Origin: an uncultured Lachnospiraceae bacterium
GTDB taxonomy: Bacteria > Bacillota > Clostridia > Lachnospirales > Lachnospiraceae
Reading direction: 5' to 3'
NCBI GenBank assembly: GCA_947648875.1
Contig: CANSPM010000038.1
Location: forward strand, 1 to 38,334
Length of the DNA: 38,334 nucleotides
The translations under genes and the position numbers were made by a program. A model generated the notes under the pieces. It saw only the letters and a program-made list of their open reading frames with translations, did no database searches and was not told the DNA's origin. Below are positions 17,901 through 24,376 of this stretch, piece by piece; positions within the stretch are counted from its first letter, which is position 1; the number at the start of each line of letters is the position of its first letter.

Positions 17901-18732
17901 CATGGTGAAAAACGGTACAGACAAAGTGAAGATTATCTCCCAGATGGAATTTACCGTTAAAGATATGGGACCGGCCACTGTGGACCCCTATGCTTTTGTG
18001 GTGGGAGGATTGTTCAACTGCCACCAGGGGACGGTTCTCAGCGGTATCCAGAACGCGGCGTCCACCGCTAGGGAGGAATTTTCCGCAGTGGGTTATGCAG
18101 GCCTGGATTTTGGAGATTATGGTTCGGATGAGATTACGGTATCTGTTTTTGCCAACTCCAATGATCCTCAGTTTATTCAATTCTGGGAGGGAATGCCAGG
18201 GGACGAGGGAAGCCAACTGCTGTATGATGGTGTGTACCATAAGCAGAGCAAATGGCAGGTGTTCCAGCCTGAGATCTACAAGCTGAAAAAGCGTCTGCGT
18301 GGGCAGACTACGCTCTGCATCTGCACAAAGTCTTCCATGGAATTGGGCGGTTTCAGGTTTACCCGGATAAACAAGGCATTTGCCCGGTTGTATGTAGTGG
18401 AAAACAGACGGATCTATGGGGACAGCTTCACCGTGACGGAGAGGGCCATAGAGGGAATCGGCAACAACGTGTCTATGGAATACGAGGATATGGACTTTGG
18501 GGAGAAGGGCGTAAGCAGAATTACGATCTGCGGTCGCACACGGTTGGCTAAGAATACGATTCATGTGCGTTTTACGGGCGAGGAGAGTGTAAACCAGATC
18601 GTGGAATTTCCCCATGAGGAGGAATACACTGCCCACAGTTTCGACTTGCAGACGGTGAAAGGACCGCATAAAGTAGTATTTGTGTTCTTGCCGGGATGCG
18701 ATTTTGACTTTGAGTGGTTCCGGTTTGAATGA
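14956..18732 (+). CDS. Large glycoside hydrolase family 2 enzyme (beta-galactosidase/glucuronidase-like)
   Basis: A 1258-residue GH2 enzyme without a signal peptide, so probably cytoplasmic. Residues about 1-190 are the jelly-roll sugar-binding domain (LPHDWLIWHTDRLYEDGIGWY, RWYSGAGIYRNVWL). An Ig-like domain follows, then the catalytic TIM barrel from about 310 (LNGVCEHHDLGALGAAF). The acid/base is Glu421 in MWSIGNEIYD and the nucleophile is Glu500 in YGSETAS. After about residue 600 come a DUF4982-like domain, Ig-like modules, and about 350 C-terminal residues that look like two carbohydrate-binding-type beta-sandwiches (VFANSNDPQFIQFWEG, MELGGFRFTRINKAFARLY). AAGGAGG lies five bases before the chosen ATG; the open frame extends to 14887 without a site. 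The substrate is probably a beta-galactoside, but GH2 also covers glucuronidases, mannosidases and arabinosidases. Confidence 0.92.
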   Translation: MNRKVLFNTEWQFARTALGVAYEQKEIWQRDLQPVALPHDWLIWHTDRLYEDGIGWYVKDWKVEKKAGERIRLRFDGVYMDSALYINDCLVGEWKYGYSTFEYDVTEALGEGENRLVMRVVHQAPNSRWYSGAGIYRNVWLVTVPQVHIASDGIYVSVEKTEQDYRLRIETELAHGQSGVPDLMAGKYQIRYTLTGNADSESVGKAAAEDPVSGDTWIWQHTVECNHENAEADGRVVQTPDGRRLESGARFNSCYMVKTPRLWDVDDPCLYTLRVELLEDGKVTQREHLKTGFCSKEFVPEQGFLLNGRKLRLNGVCEHHDLGALGAAFSKEAMRRKFLKLRGMGVNALRTTHNMPAPEVMELADELGFLVVAEAFDMWEMPKTPYDYARFFVDWAETDVRSWIRRDRSHVSLLMWSIGNEIYDTHASEHGQEITRRLVGYVRENDPRGNAPCTIGSNFMPWEGAQKCADITKMAGYNYAERYYEEHHGAHPDWVIYGSETASVVKSRGIYHFPLERSILTDEDEQCSSLGNSATSWGAVNEEYCITMDRDTPYSCGQFLWTGFDYIGEPTPYQTKNSYFGQIDTAGIPKDAYYIYKGEWTDGINAPFVHIFPYWDFNVGQVINVRIASNQPKVELFADGRSCGACALGHEAGAGRMLTGDYVLEYRPGTICGVAYDQDGREVARECHSTSGDSAALVLKAENMRGDRILTWQGSLTEKVQAIGADCMTLTANGKDMLFVEISAVDEKGCPVENAGDYVEVEVTGPGRLVGLDNGDSTDYDPYKGTIRKLFSGKLMAMVAVEDCPGEIRVAVRDARKSVHLGELPAYTREDKSSFVRKIQQMKGENFLRGAGLSIRVEPGEVEEGQALLARNSFMPLAQVPVGFVPVRKLELVHVPEEVQNPKEMSEAAQPENPMRAWTILGPGNKQVTLQAVCYPTFATDQELIWKAVNASGIETNVASVKAQGDRAVITALGDGTFYVRCMVKNGTDKVKIISQMEFTVKDMGPATVDPYAFVVGGLFNCHQGTVLSGIQNAASTAREEFSAVGYAGLDFGDYGSDEITVSVFANSNDPQFIQFWEGMPGDEGSQLLYDGVYHKQSKWQVFQPEIYKLKKRLRGQTTLCICTKSSMELGGFRFTRINKAFARLYVVENRRIYGDSFTVTERAIEGIGNNVSMEYEDMDFGEKGVSRITICGRTRLAKNTIHVRFTGEESVNQIVEFPHEEEYTAHSFDLQTVKGPHKVVFVFLPGCDFDFEWFRFE

Positions 18733-18759
18733 TACGGTTTTGCCTGGTTGCTCCGGATT

Positions 18760-18793
18760 GGGAGCGGGGAGAGATACCCTGCTCCCTGTTTTT
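18760..18793 (+). terminator. Rho-independent terminator after the GH2 gene
   Basis: GGGAGCGGGG (18760-18769) pairs with CCCTGCTCCC (18777-18786) over ten pairs including one G-U. A seven-base loop separates them and TGTTTTT follows. It lies 28 bases past the GH2 stop. Confidence 0.9.
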
Positions 18794-18865
18794 GGTCTTA
18801 TAGGAAATTGCTCCTTGGCTTGTAAATTGCCGAAGTTGTCCGGGACAGCGGAAAAGTATGTAAAA

Positions 18866-19591
18866 TTAATCTATGTCTAAAGGAAAGAAAATCTTGGTAA
18901 GAGCATCTAACAGGCATTCTATGGCTGCTCCGCCCAAGAATATGATCCAGGTAATATGCCAGGCATAAGTGGTGAAGCTCGAGATAAAATAAAATATTAC
19001 AATGAGAAGCCACATTAATCCTTCCAGACTTCCCTTGATCTGTTTGAAGCGCTTGCGGCGCTGTTTTTTGTTCTCAGATCTTAAAGCAGTCTGTCCGACG
19101 GTATAGTCAAATTCAGCAGGGGGTTGAATCTTGCGGGCATATACCAGCAGCGATACAGGCAGGATACAAAGCAAAAGACCAAGGCCTATTCCCAGCAGGT
19201 TCAGATTCAGGCCATGTATATAAATAAATTCCATATTGTACCAATACAGCAGAAAGGAGCCGACCAGCATAACTATGGCCAGCAGGAAAAGTCCTACGGA
19301 TATGGAAGTCAAAACGGCCTTTTTCTCCTGGGCTTCCCGCGCCCATTGGAGATAATAGGCCTGGGAATAATCGTCATCCGCCCCAAGGTCTGCGAAAAGC
19401 TGCTTCACATCCCCAATGGAGCCGATGACCAGCTGAAAGGCTTCATCCTCAACATAGCCCCGCTGGGTCAGATCATTGTATTTTTCCAGGGCATTTGCTA
19501 TCAATTCTTCTTTTAATTCCAGCGTGCGGCGGTTCACTGGCGCGTTGTCAAATAACTGATCCATGTATTTTCTGATTCGAAGGTTATCCAT
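18866..19591 (-). CDS. HAAS (permease prefix/DUF1700-like) domain membrane protein
   Basis: A 241-residue protein. Residues 1-75 form the helical HAAS domain (IRKYMDQLFDNAPVNRRTLE, then KYNDLTQRGYVEDEAFQLV, then IGDVKQLFADLG), found at the front of many Firmicutes permeases and membrane proteins and often encoded beside PadR regulators. Four membrane helices follow (about 92-115, 122-150, 190-210 and 214-234), with a positively charged loop KKQRRKRFKQ between pairs. The role is not established; signalling or control of an associated transporter has been proposed for the domain. It follows the padR gene by 42 bases. The ATG at 19591 has no good ribosome site of its own: the strong AGGAGGG upstream instead serves an ATG-TAA five codons earlier in the same frame. 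Confidence 0.8.
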   Translation of the reverse strand: MDNLRIRKYMDQLFDNAPVNRRTLELKEELIANALEKYNDLTQRGYVEDEAFQLVIGSIGDVKQLFADLGADDDYSQAYYLQWAREAQEKKAVLTSISVGLFLLAIVMLVGSFLLYWYNMEFIYIHGLNLNLLGIGLGLLLCILPVSLLVYARKIQPPAEFDYTVGQTALRSENKKQRRKRFKQIKGSLEGLMWLLIVIFYFISSFTTYAWHITWIIFLGGAAIECLLDALTKIFFPLDID

Positions 19592-19603
19592 AATGTCGGG
19601 CGC

Positions 19604-19624
19604 TTACATGCGTCCCCTCCTTTT
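19604..19624 (-). promoter_or_regulatory. Start-stop (ATG-TAA) element with strong ribosome site before the HAAS gene
   Basis: On the minus strand AAAAGGAGGGG-ACGC is followed directly by ATG TAA, then GCG CCC GAC ATT and the ATG of the HAAS gene in the same frame. Ribosomes would load at the minimal ORF and could reinitiate 12 bases later. It may be a control element, or a mutated original start where one codon became TAA. Confidence 0.55.
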
Positions 19625-19633
19625 GCTATTATT

Positions 19634-19972
19634 TTACATATATTCATTGGATTCCAGCAGTTTGTCAATTACCGCTTTTGCCTCTTTCCACTCCCGAAGT
19701 CCCTGTTCGCAGGCCTTGCGTCCCTCCTGAGTGATGGAATAGTAGCGGCGGCGGGCCCCCACTTTCTCGTCTCCCCAATATGTGGTAATGTATCCCGCCT
19801 GCTCCAGTCTGCGAAAGGCGGTATACAGAGTGGCTTCTTTCAGTTCATAGCGGTTATTCGTCTTATGCAGAATATCCTTATTAATCTGGTAGCCGTAACT
19901 GTCATGCTCCATCAGGCTGACCAGAATGATGGTCTCCGTGTGTCCACGGATGATATCGGCTGTGATTGACAT
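19634..19972 (-). CDS. PadR family transcriptional regulator
   Basis: A 112-residue PadR-type repressor. The winged helix comprises IIRGHTETIILVSLMEHDSYGYQINKDI up to the recognition part KEATLYTAFRRLEQAGYITTYW, and the wing is ARRRYYSITQEGRKA. A short C-terminal dimerisation helix follows. The order and spacing are those of short PadR proteins. The start at 19972 has AAAGG nine bases upstream; the open frame reaching 20104 crosses the promoter and was rejected. It heads a two-gene unit with the HAAS protein. PadR proteins usually repress their own operon, and a dyad over its -35 fits this. Confidence 0.92.
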   Translation of the reverse strand: MSITADIIRGHTETIILVSLMEHDSYGYQINKDILHKTNNRYELKEATLYTAFRRLEQAGYITTYWGDEKVGARRRYYSITQEGRKACEQGLREWKEAKAVIDKLLESNEYM

Positions 19973-20050
19973 GAGAACGACCTTTCCCCCGGTGTGGCAG
20001 ACTCTGGCAGGATGATGATGTGAGCGCGCCAATATAGTGGGTGTAAACAA

Positions 20051-20084
20051 ATTATAGAACAAGATACCTCGCCTGTCAAGGTAT
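20051..20084 (-). promoter_or_regulatory. Consensus promoter and operator-like dyad of the padR unit
   Basis: Reading on the minus strand, TTGACA (20079-20074) and TATAAT (20056-20051) are both perfect, with a 17-base spacer. A perfect inverted repeat ATACCT-N9-AGGTAT (20064-20084) covers the -35. Such a strong promoter needs a repressor, and the encoded PadR protein is the natural candidate. Confidence 0.8.
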
Positions 20085-20104
20085 ATAATAAACGGAGGTG
20101 ACAA

Positions 20105-20382
20105 CTTGGTGCAGAAAGGGATTTATCAACATAGATCAGCTATAAAATTGTTGATTGATGTACATAATTATATATTATGATTGCATCATTATTCTTTGCG
20201 CAAGGATAAGAAGTCTGCGTCTGATAGACTGCGCCTTGGCCGCACGGTTATATACCGGATGACAATATATAATAGAATAGGGCCGGATTCCCTTGCTATT
20301 TATTGTTAAGGGGAAACGGCTATCTCTTTCTCCGAAGCCGGTATAGAAGCGCCAGCTGCCAGCGGCAGGGGAAGGAGAGCGG
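20105..20382. other. Intergenic region with several consecutive hairpins
   Basis: No coding frame is convincing here. Several local stems can be drawn: CAAGG/CCTTG with flanking TGCG/CGCA (about 20197-20242), CGGT-TATAT-ACCG (20245-20257), CGGCT...AGCCG and CTGCC-AGC-GGCAG further on. The 13-mer ATTCTTTGCGCAA (20191-20203) also occurs exactly at 22571-22583 in the promoter of the first BlaI gene. The string of stems may mark a small RNA or structured leader; it fits no riboswitch class I know. Confidence 0.3.
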
Positions 20383-20433
20383 ATGTCAATGTGTTGGGTG
20401 GCCCAGGAATTGATTGAATAGGGTGAGTTGCTC

Positions 20434-20550
20434 ATGGTAACATTGATGCAAAAATTATTCGCGGATGGGCGTATGGAAGACGCGAAGAGAGCAGCCAGCA
20501 GTGAGCAGGATCAAAAAGCGTTGTACCAAGAGTATGGATTGATGAATTAG
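20434..20550 (+). CDS. 38-residue ORF, possible 3' remnant of a longer gene
   Basis: The frame encodes MVTLMQKLFADGRMEDAKRA followed by a short tail ending LYQEYGLMN. The amphipathic 'DGRMEDAKRAA...LYQEYGL' pattern resembles, from memory, the C-terminal ends of Rpn-family (PD-(D/E)XK, transposase-like) proteins common in Lachnospiraceae. The same frame continues upstream to an ATG at 20383 with an AAGGAG site, interrupted by one TAG at 20419, which suggests a decayed gene end. The ribosome site for 20434 is weak. A strong terminator follows 79 bases after the stop. It could also be a true small protein. Confidence 0.35.
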   Translation: MVTLMQKLFADGRMEDAKRAASSEQDQKALYQEYGLMN

Positions 20551-20629
20551 AGAGCACTAGGACCAGACAGGTGATGAGATACCTTTGTATCTACCGAAAA
20601 TGACGAGGTGAATGTAGAGAGAAGAAACA

Positions 20630-20660
20630 GCTCCAGGGCTTATGCCCTGGAGCCATTTTT
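20630..20660 (+). terminator. Strong rho-independent terminator
   Basis: GCTCCAGGGC (20630-20639) and GCCCTGGAGC (20644-20653) form a perfect 10-bp stem with a TTAT loop; CATTTTT follows on the plus strand. On the minus strand the hairpin is followed by TGTTTCTTCTCT, so it may also end the small exported protein transcript arriving from 20708. Confidence 0.9.
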
Positions 20661-20707
20661 AAAGCCTGCTAAAAGTTCTACAGGAGGCAATATTTATTAG
20701 TGCTTGG

Positions 20708-20974
20708 TTAAGGCATTTCGCTAGATCCAACTTCACCGCAGTAAATCCACTCGCCAACCCATACCCCAAGGGAAGTGTTGTACAAACGCTTCCAAATCTC
20801 ATTACCTCTACGTTCATAAACCCAAGACAAGACATCAGCCTGTGGAGATATAGTTCCTTCATTAGAAGGGGAAGCAGCATAGGCCTGTATGGAAAAACTG
20901 GGTGTTGTAAACAACAGTGACATACTGCATAATGTGGTTATCAATGCCAACTTACGGATTTTTAAATGTTTCAT
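20708..20974 (-). CDS. Small exported protein of unknown function, co-encoded with M56 cassette A
   Basis: An 88-residue protein with a clear signal peptide: MKHLKIRKLALITTLCSMSL, a hydrophobic core, and a likely cleavage after QAYA (residue 34). The mature part, about 54 residues, contains TISPQADVLSWVYERRG and then WKRLYNTSLGVWVGEWIYCG. It has five tryptophans and a single cysteine (C79). I do not recognise a named family; a tail of the type 'RLYN..TG.W.G.W' occurs in small secreted clostridial proteins. AAGGAGG lies six bases before the ATG. The gene starts 23 bases inside the end of the M56 gene in another frame, so translation is probably coupled. It may be an output or a ligand of the BlaI/M56 pair. 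The second cassette has no counterpart. Confidence 0.75.
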   Translation of the reverse strand: MKHLKIRKLALITTLCSMSLLFTTPSFSIQAYAASPSNEGTISPQADVLSWVYERRGNEIWKRLYNTSLGVWVGEWIYCGEVGSSEMP

Positions 20975-22124
20975 CATACTCCTCCTTATCGGAATAAACT
21001 TTGATTTTAGGGTAATATTCCAGAGAATCGGCAGTTTCACTGTATCCCCAATTAGGAAAATAAATGGTATAAGTACTATCACCATTCTGGATTGCGAAAC
21101 AGTCATCCTCACTTGGAACAACATAAGTACTTGACTCGCAGATCTCTGCTCCATAGGTACTATTTTCAAATATGAATAAATAAGAACCTATGTATAGGCT
21201 TACTGCAATAAGTAGCATTACAGTAGATAAAAGATAGTCATGTTTCTGCCCTCTGTTTTCTATCATATGGAATCGGCGTGACAGACTACTTTTCTTTTTA
21301 AAAGCCAGTCCTGCATATCGGGAATAGGTATCATCCCTGTCTGGGTCATTTCCCATATAGTGCATCATACAAGTTAAATAGCCAATGGTTGCATCTTTCC
21401 CTTCAGAGATTATGGAATCATCAACTCGCATTTCCAGCAGGACGCCGATTTGACTGCTCAATATATGCGCGAATGGATTCCACCAATAGGCGGCAACCAG
21501 ACAGTTGACAGCGAACTTTAACCACAAATCGTGATGCACATAATGGTAAATCTCGTGCCGTAAAGCAAACATGACCTCCTTGTTAGAGGAGTCAGTGTTT
21601 GCAGGTATTAAGATGAAAGCGTTACGAAGCCCCATGACCATAGGAACGTTGACAAACTTGGTAATGCGCAGGCGTATTCTCTTACGCTGTCTCTCCGTAC
21701 ATAACTCATTTAGTATAGAAATATAAGGCTCCTGAGCAGTAACGTCCCTGCTGTTTATCCGAACCAACATTTTCAGCTTCCAGTAATTGTAGAACAGGCA
21801 GATTAAGAAACATACACTTCCTATCAGCCATATCGTACCAATAATATTCCATACAGAAATCCATACATCTGGAAAAACATTGTGCCGATGCCTTAAAACG
21901 GATAATGGATTTGAGACACATGCTGGAAAGATTAATGTTTTCGCAAAAGGAAATTCAAAGGGAAGCAGGAGTCGTATCAGGGTTATAATACAGAATATCG
22001 CTGTCAACCGGAAACCAATTTTCGTTAATACATCATTATTGCAAAAAAGCAATGAGATTAAAACGAGCAACAGGTTACTTACAAGTATGGTCATCAGCAT
22101 GGATGAAAAACTAAAATGAATCAT
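20952..22124 (-). CDS. BlaR1-like M56 family metallopeptidase, sensor A
   Basis: A 390-residue membrane protein with the BlaR1/MecR1 layout. There are three helices in the first 115 residues, a cytoplasmic zinc peptidase domain with HEIYH at 190-194 (RHEIYHYVHHDLWLKFAVNC, followed by LEMRVDDSII with the distal acidic ligand region), and a fourth helix at about 298-320. Outside the membrane only 70 residues remain (321-390), ending EYYPKIKVYSDKEEYDETFK. There is no penicillin-binding domain (SxxK, KTG), so beta-lactams are unlikely inducers. On signal it should cleave or trigger cleavage of the BlaI-type repressor encoded 10 bases upstream. AAGGTG precedes the ATG. The gene is AT-richer than the flanking metabolic genes. 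Confidence 0.9.
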   Translation of the reverse strand: MIHFSFSSMLMTILVSNLLLVLISLLFCNNDVLTKIGFRLTAIFCIITLIRLLLPFEFPFAKTLIFPACVSNPLSVLRHRHNVFPDVWISVWNIIGTIWLIGSVCFLICLFYNYWKLKMLVRINSRDVTAQEPYISILNELCTERQRKRIRLRITKFVNVPMVMGLRNAFILIPANTDSSNKEVMFALRHEIYHYVHHDLWLKFAVNCLVAAYWWNPFAHILSSQIGVLLEMRVDDSIISEGKDATIGYLTCMMHYMGNDPDRDDTYSRYAGLAFKKKSSLSRRFHMIENRGQKHDYLLSTVMLLIAVSLYIGSYLFIFENSTYGAEICESSTYVVPSEDDCFAIQNGDSTYTIYFPNWGYSETADSLEYYPKIKVYSDKEEYDETFKNP

Positions 22125-22134
22125 ACGCTACACC

Positions 22135-22527
22135 TTATTTCTTTTGTTTTTTTAGATCAGATAACAACTTCTCAAGATCCTTGATATCCTGATTTCTCTC
22201 GGATTCCGTTGCGCTTATGTTGAACATACCAGCCAAAGCAGTGGGCATGCCGATAATCGCGCGAAAACTTTTGTAATCCTGTAGAAACTTGTCTGTAAGG
22301 ACATCTTTGGACTTTGCCGTGGGACCGAAAGTCCTGCTTAACACATTGCCACTATGCGTCACGCCCTGTACTTCTACAAGTTCGTTGGCCAGTAGCTTAC
22401 GAAGCACAGCCTGCACTGTACTTTGGGTCAAGCCCGCACCGGAATTAACAATCTCGGTGGAGGTTAGAGCTCGATCCGACTCGTGCAGTATTTTTAGTAC
22501 TTCGAGTTCTCTTGGATTAAGTTTCAT
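22135..22527 (-). CDS. BlaI/MecI/CopY family repressor A
   Basis: A 130-residue penicillinase-repressor family protein. The winged helix spans residues 1-75 (LEVLKILHESDRALTSTEIV, LTQSTVQAVLRKLLANELVEV, GNVLSRTF) and the C-terminal part forms the dimerisation helices (FRAIIGMPTALAGMFN). The family binds operators as a dimer and is inactivated by cleavage in the dimerisation region. AAAGGAGAG lies eight bases before the ATG. It is the first gene of a three-gene unit with sensor A and the small exported protein, under its own promoter. About four in five positions are identical to repressor B, so cross-binding is possible. Confidence 0.93.
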   Translation of the reverse strand: MKLNPRELEVLKILHESDRALTSTEIVNSGAGLTQSTVQAVLRKLLANELVEVQGVTHSGNVLSRTFGPTAKSKDVLTDKFLQDYKSFRAIIGMPTALAGMFNISATESERNQDIKDLEKLLSDLKKQKK

Positions 22528-22564
22528 ATAAATCTCTCCTTTCTTGGCGTCTTAAATCAATACC

Positions 22565-22593
22565 ATTATAATTCTTTGCGCAAAAATGTGCAA
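22565..22593 (-). promoter_or_regulatory. Promoter/operator of BlaI-M56 cassette A
   Basis: Minus strand TTGCAC (22593-22588), a 17-base spacer and TATAAT (22570-22565). The spacer start gives a near-perfect dyad TTGCACA-TTTT-TGCGCAA, a candidate operator. The stretch CTTGCACATTTTTGC and eight bases before it are identical in cassette B. Confidence 0.75.
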
Positions 22594-22768
22594 GATGCGA
22601 CAAACAATTTTAAATTTTTTTTGGAACAAAGGACATTATACACGGTGATGACATTTTTACATGAACTTTTCCTATTAGACTTCTGTCGGACACAACTTGA
22701 TCTTATATGTAGAAAAATCATAATCAAAAAAGGATATTAACAGGCTGAAGCACTTTGTGAGGGGAAAT

Positions 22769-23941
22769 TTACTGATTAGAGATTGCACTGTTATAGTCTT
22801 CTATGCTTGAATAGACTTTTATTCGCGGAAAATGTTCCAAGCTATCAGCGGTTTCACTATATCCCCAACCAGAAAAATAAATGGTATAAGTGTCATCGTC
22901 ATTCCGGATCGCAAAGCAATCTTCATCATGTGGAGTAATATAGGTATCCGATTCGCAAATTTCCTGCCCATAAGTACTGTTTTCCCAGATAAACAAATAG
23001 GAACTTATGTACAGGCCAACTACAAACAGCAGCATTGCCGCAGAGAAGAGATGACCGCGTTTTTGCTCCTTGCCTTCTATCATACGGAAACGGCGTGACA
23101 TATTGTATTTTCTCCGGAAAGCCAGCCCTGTATGTTGGGTAGAGTTATCTTTCCTGCCCGGATCACCGCCCATATAGTGAACCATGGTAGTTATGTAACC
23201 TATGGTGGATTCTCTTCCCTCGGAAATAATGGAATCGTCAACCCGCATCTCCAAAAGGATGCTGATCTGCTTGCGTAACTGGTACGTAAAAGGATTCCAC
23301 CAATAGACTGCGACCAGGCAGTTGACAGCGAATTTCAGCCATAAGTCATGATGCAAGTAGTGGTACACTTCATGCCGCAGGGCAAACATTATATCCTCAT
23401 CAGTGGTGTCTATGTTTGCGGGCAACAGGATTATCGCGTTGCGAAGCCCCATAATCATGGGCGCGTTCACAAATTTGGTGATGCGCATGCGTATTCTTCG
23501 GCATTGTCTCTCGGAGCAGACCCCCTTAATAATGGTGGCATAGGGCTCCTGATCTGTGACATCCTTGCTGTTTGGCAGAACCAGTTTCCTTAATTTCCAA
23601 TGCGTATAGAACAGGATGGATAGGGAACAAATGCTTCCCGCAAGCCATACCACACCAAAAACATTCCAGAGAGATATCCAGACACCCGGAAAGACATTAT
23701 GCCGATGCCGCAGTACGGACAGTCCGTTTGACATGAATTCCGGAAAGATCAATGTCTTTGCAAAAGGCAACTCAAAGGGAAACAGAAAACGCATCAAAGT
23801 GATAATACAAAATACCGCAGTAAGTTTAAATCCGATGCCCGCCAATACATCCTCATTGCGAAAGAGCAATGAGATCGCGACCAACAACAGGTTGCTGACA
23901 ATTATAGTCATTAGCACCGATGAAAAACTGAAATGAATCAT
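22769..23941 (-). CDS. BlaR1-like M56 family metallopeptidase, sensor B
   Basis: A 390-residue paralogue of sensor A with the same length and layout: three N-terminal helices, HEVYH at 190-194 (RHEVYHYLHHDLWLKFAVNC), LLEMRVDDSIISEG, a fourth helix (LLFVVGLYISSYLFIWE), and a 70-residue extracytoplasmic end. That end conserves EICES, DCFAI, TYTIYF and WGYSETADSLE. The two cysteines of the end domain (329 and 342) are in the same places as in sensor A. The start at 23941 was chosen over a GTG at 23950 because AGGGTG precedes it properly and it aligns with sensor A. It lies 10 bases after repressor B. No small exported protein follows this copy; the next 200 bases hold no similar frame. Confidence 0.9.
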   Translation of the reverse strand: MIHFSFSSVLMTIIVSNLLLVAISLLFRNEDVLAGIGFKLTAVFCIITLMRFLFPFELPFAKTLIFPEFMSNGLSVLRHRHNVFPGVWISLWNVFGVVWLAGSICSLSILFYTHWKLRKLVLPNSKDVTDQEPYATIIKGVCSERQCRRIRMRITKFVNAPMIMGLRNAIILLPANIDTTDEDIMFALRHEVYHYLHHDLWLKFAVNCLVAVYWWNPFTYQLRKQISILLEMRVDDSIISEGRESTIGYITTMVHYMGGDPGRKDNSTQHTGLAFRRKYNMSRRFRMIEGKEQKRGHLFSAAMLLFVVGLYISSYLFIWENSTYGQEICESDTYITPHDEDCFAIRNDDDTYTIYFSGWGYSETADSLEHFPRIKVYSSIEDYNSAISNQ

Positions 23942-23951
23942 AGTGCGCACC

Positions 23952-24338
23952 CTATTTTTTCTTAAGTTCGGCCAGCAGATTCTCCAGAAGTTCGATATCC
24001 TGATCTCTCTCGGCCTGCGTCTCGCTCATGTTGAACATGCCTGCCAGAGCCGCCGGCATGTTAATAATAGCGCGAAAACTTCTGTAATCCTGTAAGAATT
24101 TGTCGGTGAGAATATCTTTAGACTTTGCCGTAAGACCAAAGGTCCTGCTCAGTACATTGCCGCTGTACGTCACGCCCTGTACTTCCACCAGCTCGTTGGC
24201 CAGCAATTTGCGAAGTACGGCCTGTACAGTGCTCTGGGTCAAGTCGATATCGGAATTGACGATCTCGGTGGAGGTCAGAGCGTGGTCAGATTCGTGTAAG
24301 ATTTTCAGCACTTCGAGTTCTTTGAAATTAAGTTTCAT
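23952..24338 (-). CDS. BlaI/MecI/CopY family repressor B
   Basis: A 128-residue paralogue of repressor A. The DNA-binding part is nearly unchanged (LTQSTVQAVLRKLLANELVE is identical), with differences clustered at residues 30-32 and in the C-terminal twenty residues. AAAAAGGAGA precedes the ATG. It forms a two-gene unit with sensor B under its own promoter, which shares its -35 region exactly with cassette A. The arrangement BlaI then BlaR1-like, repeated twice in the same direction, indicates tandem duplication of the whole cassette followed by divergence. Confidence 0.93.
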   Translation of the reverse strand: MKLNFKELEVLKILHESDHALTSTEIVNSDIDLTQSTVQAVLRKLLANELVEVQGVTYSGNVLSRTFGLTAKSKDILTDKFLQDYRSFRAIINMPAALAGMFNMSETQAERDQDIELLENLLAELKKK

Positions 24339-24376
24339 AAAAAATTCTCCTTTTTTTGACGTTATATATAGGTACT

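Noticed and set aside
20975..21169. N-terminal extension of the small exported protein to 21169
   Set aside because: It lies wholly within the M56 gene in another frame; the ATG at 20974 has an ideal ribosome site and begins a signal peptide.
22528..22768. Second copy of the small exported protein after sensor B
   Set aside because: The minus strand after the stop at 22769 has no signal-peptide-like frame and no ribosome site.
20952..24338. Beta-lactam resistance operon
   Set aside because: The repressor/M56 pairs look like blaI/blaR1, but the sensors lack a penicillin-binding domain and no beta-lactamase or PBP gene is adjacent.
22769..24338. Assembly duplication explaining the two BlaI/M56 cassettes
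   Set aside because: The copies differ at many positions throughout, in spacers and in promoter half-sites, so they are true paralogues.
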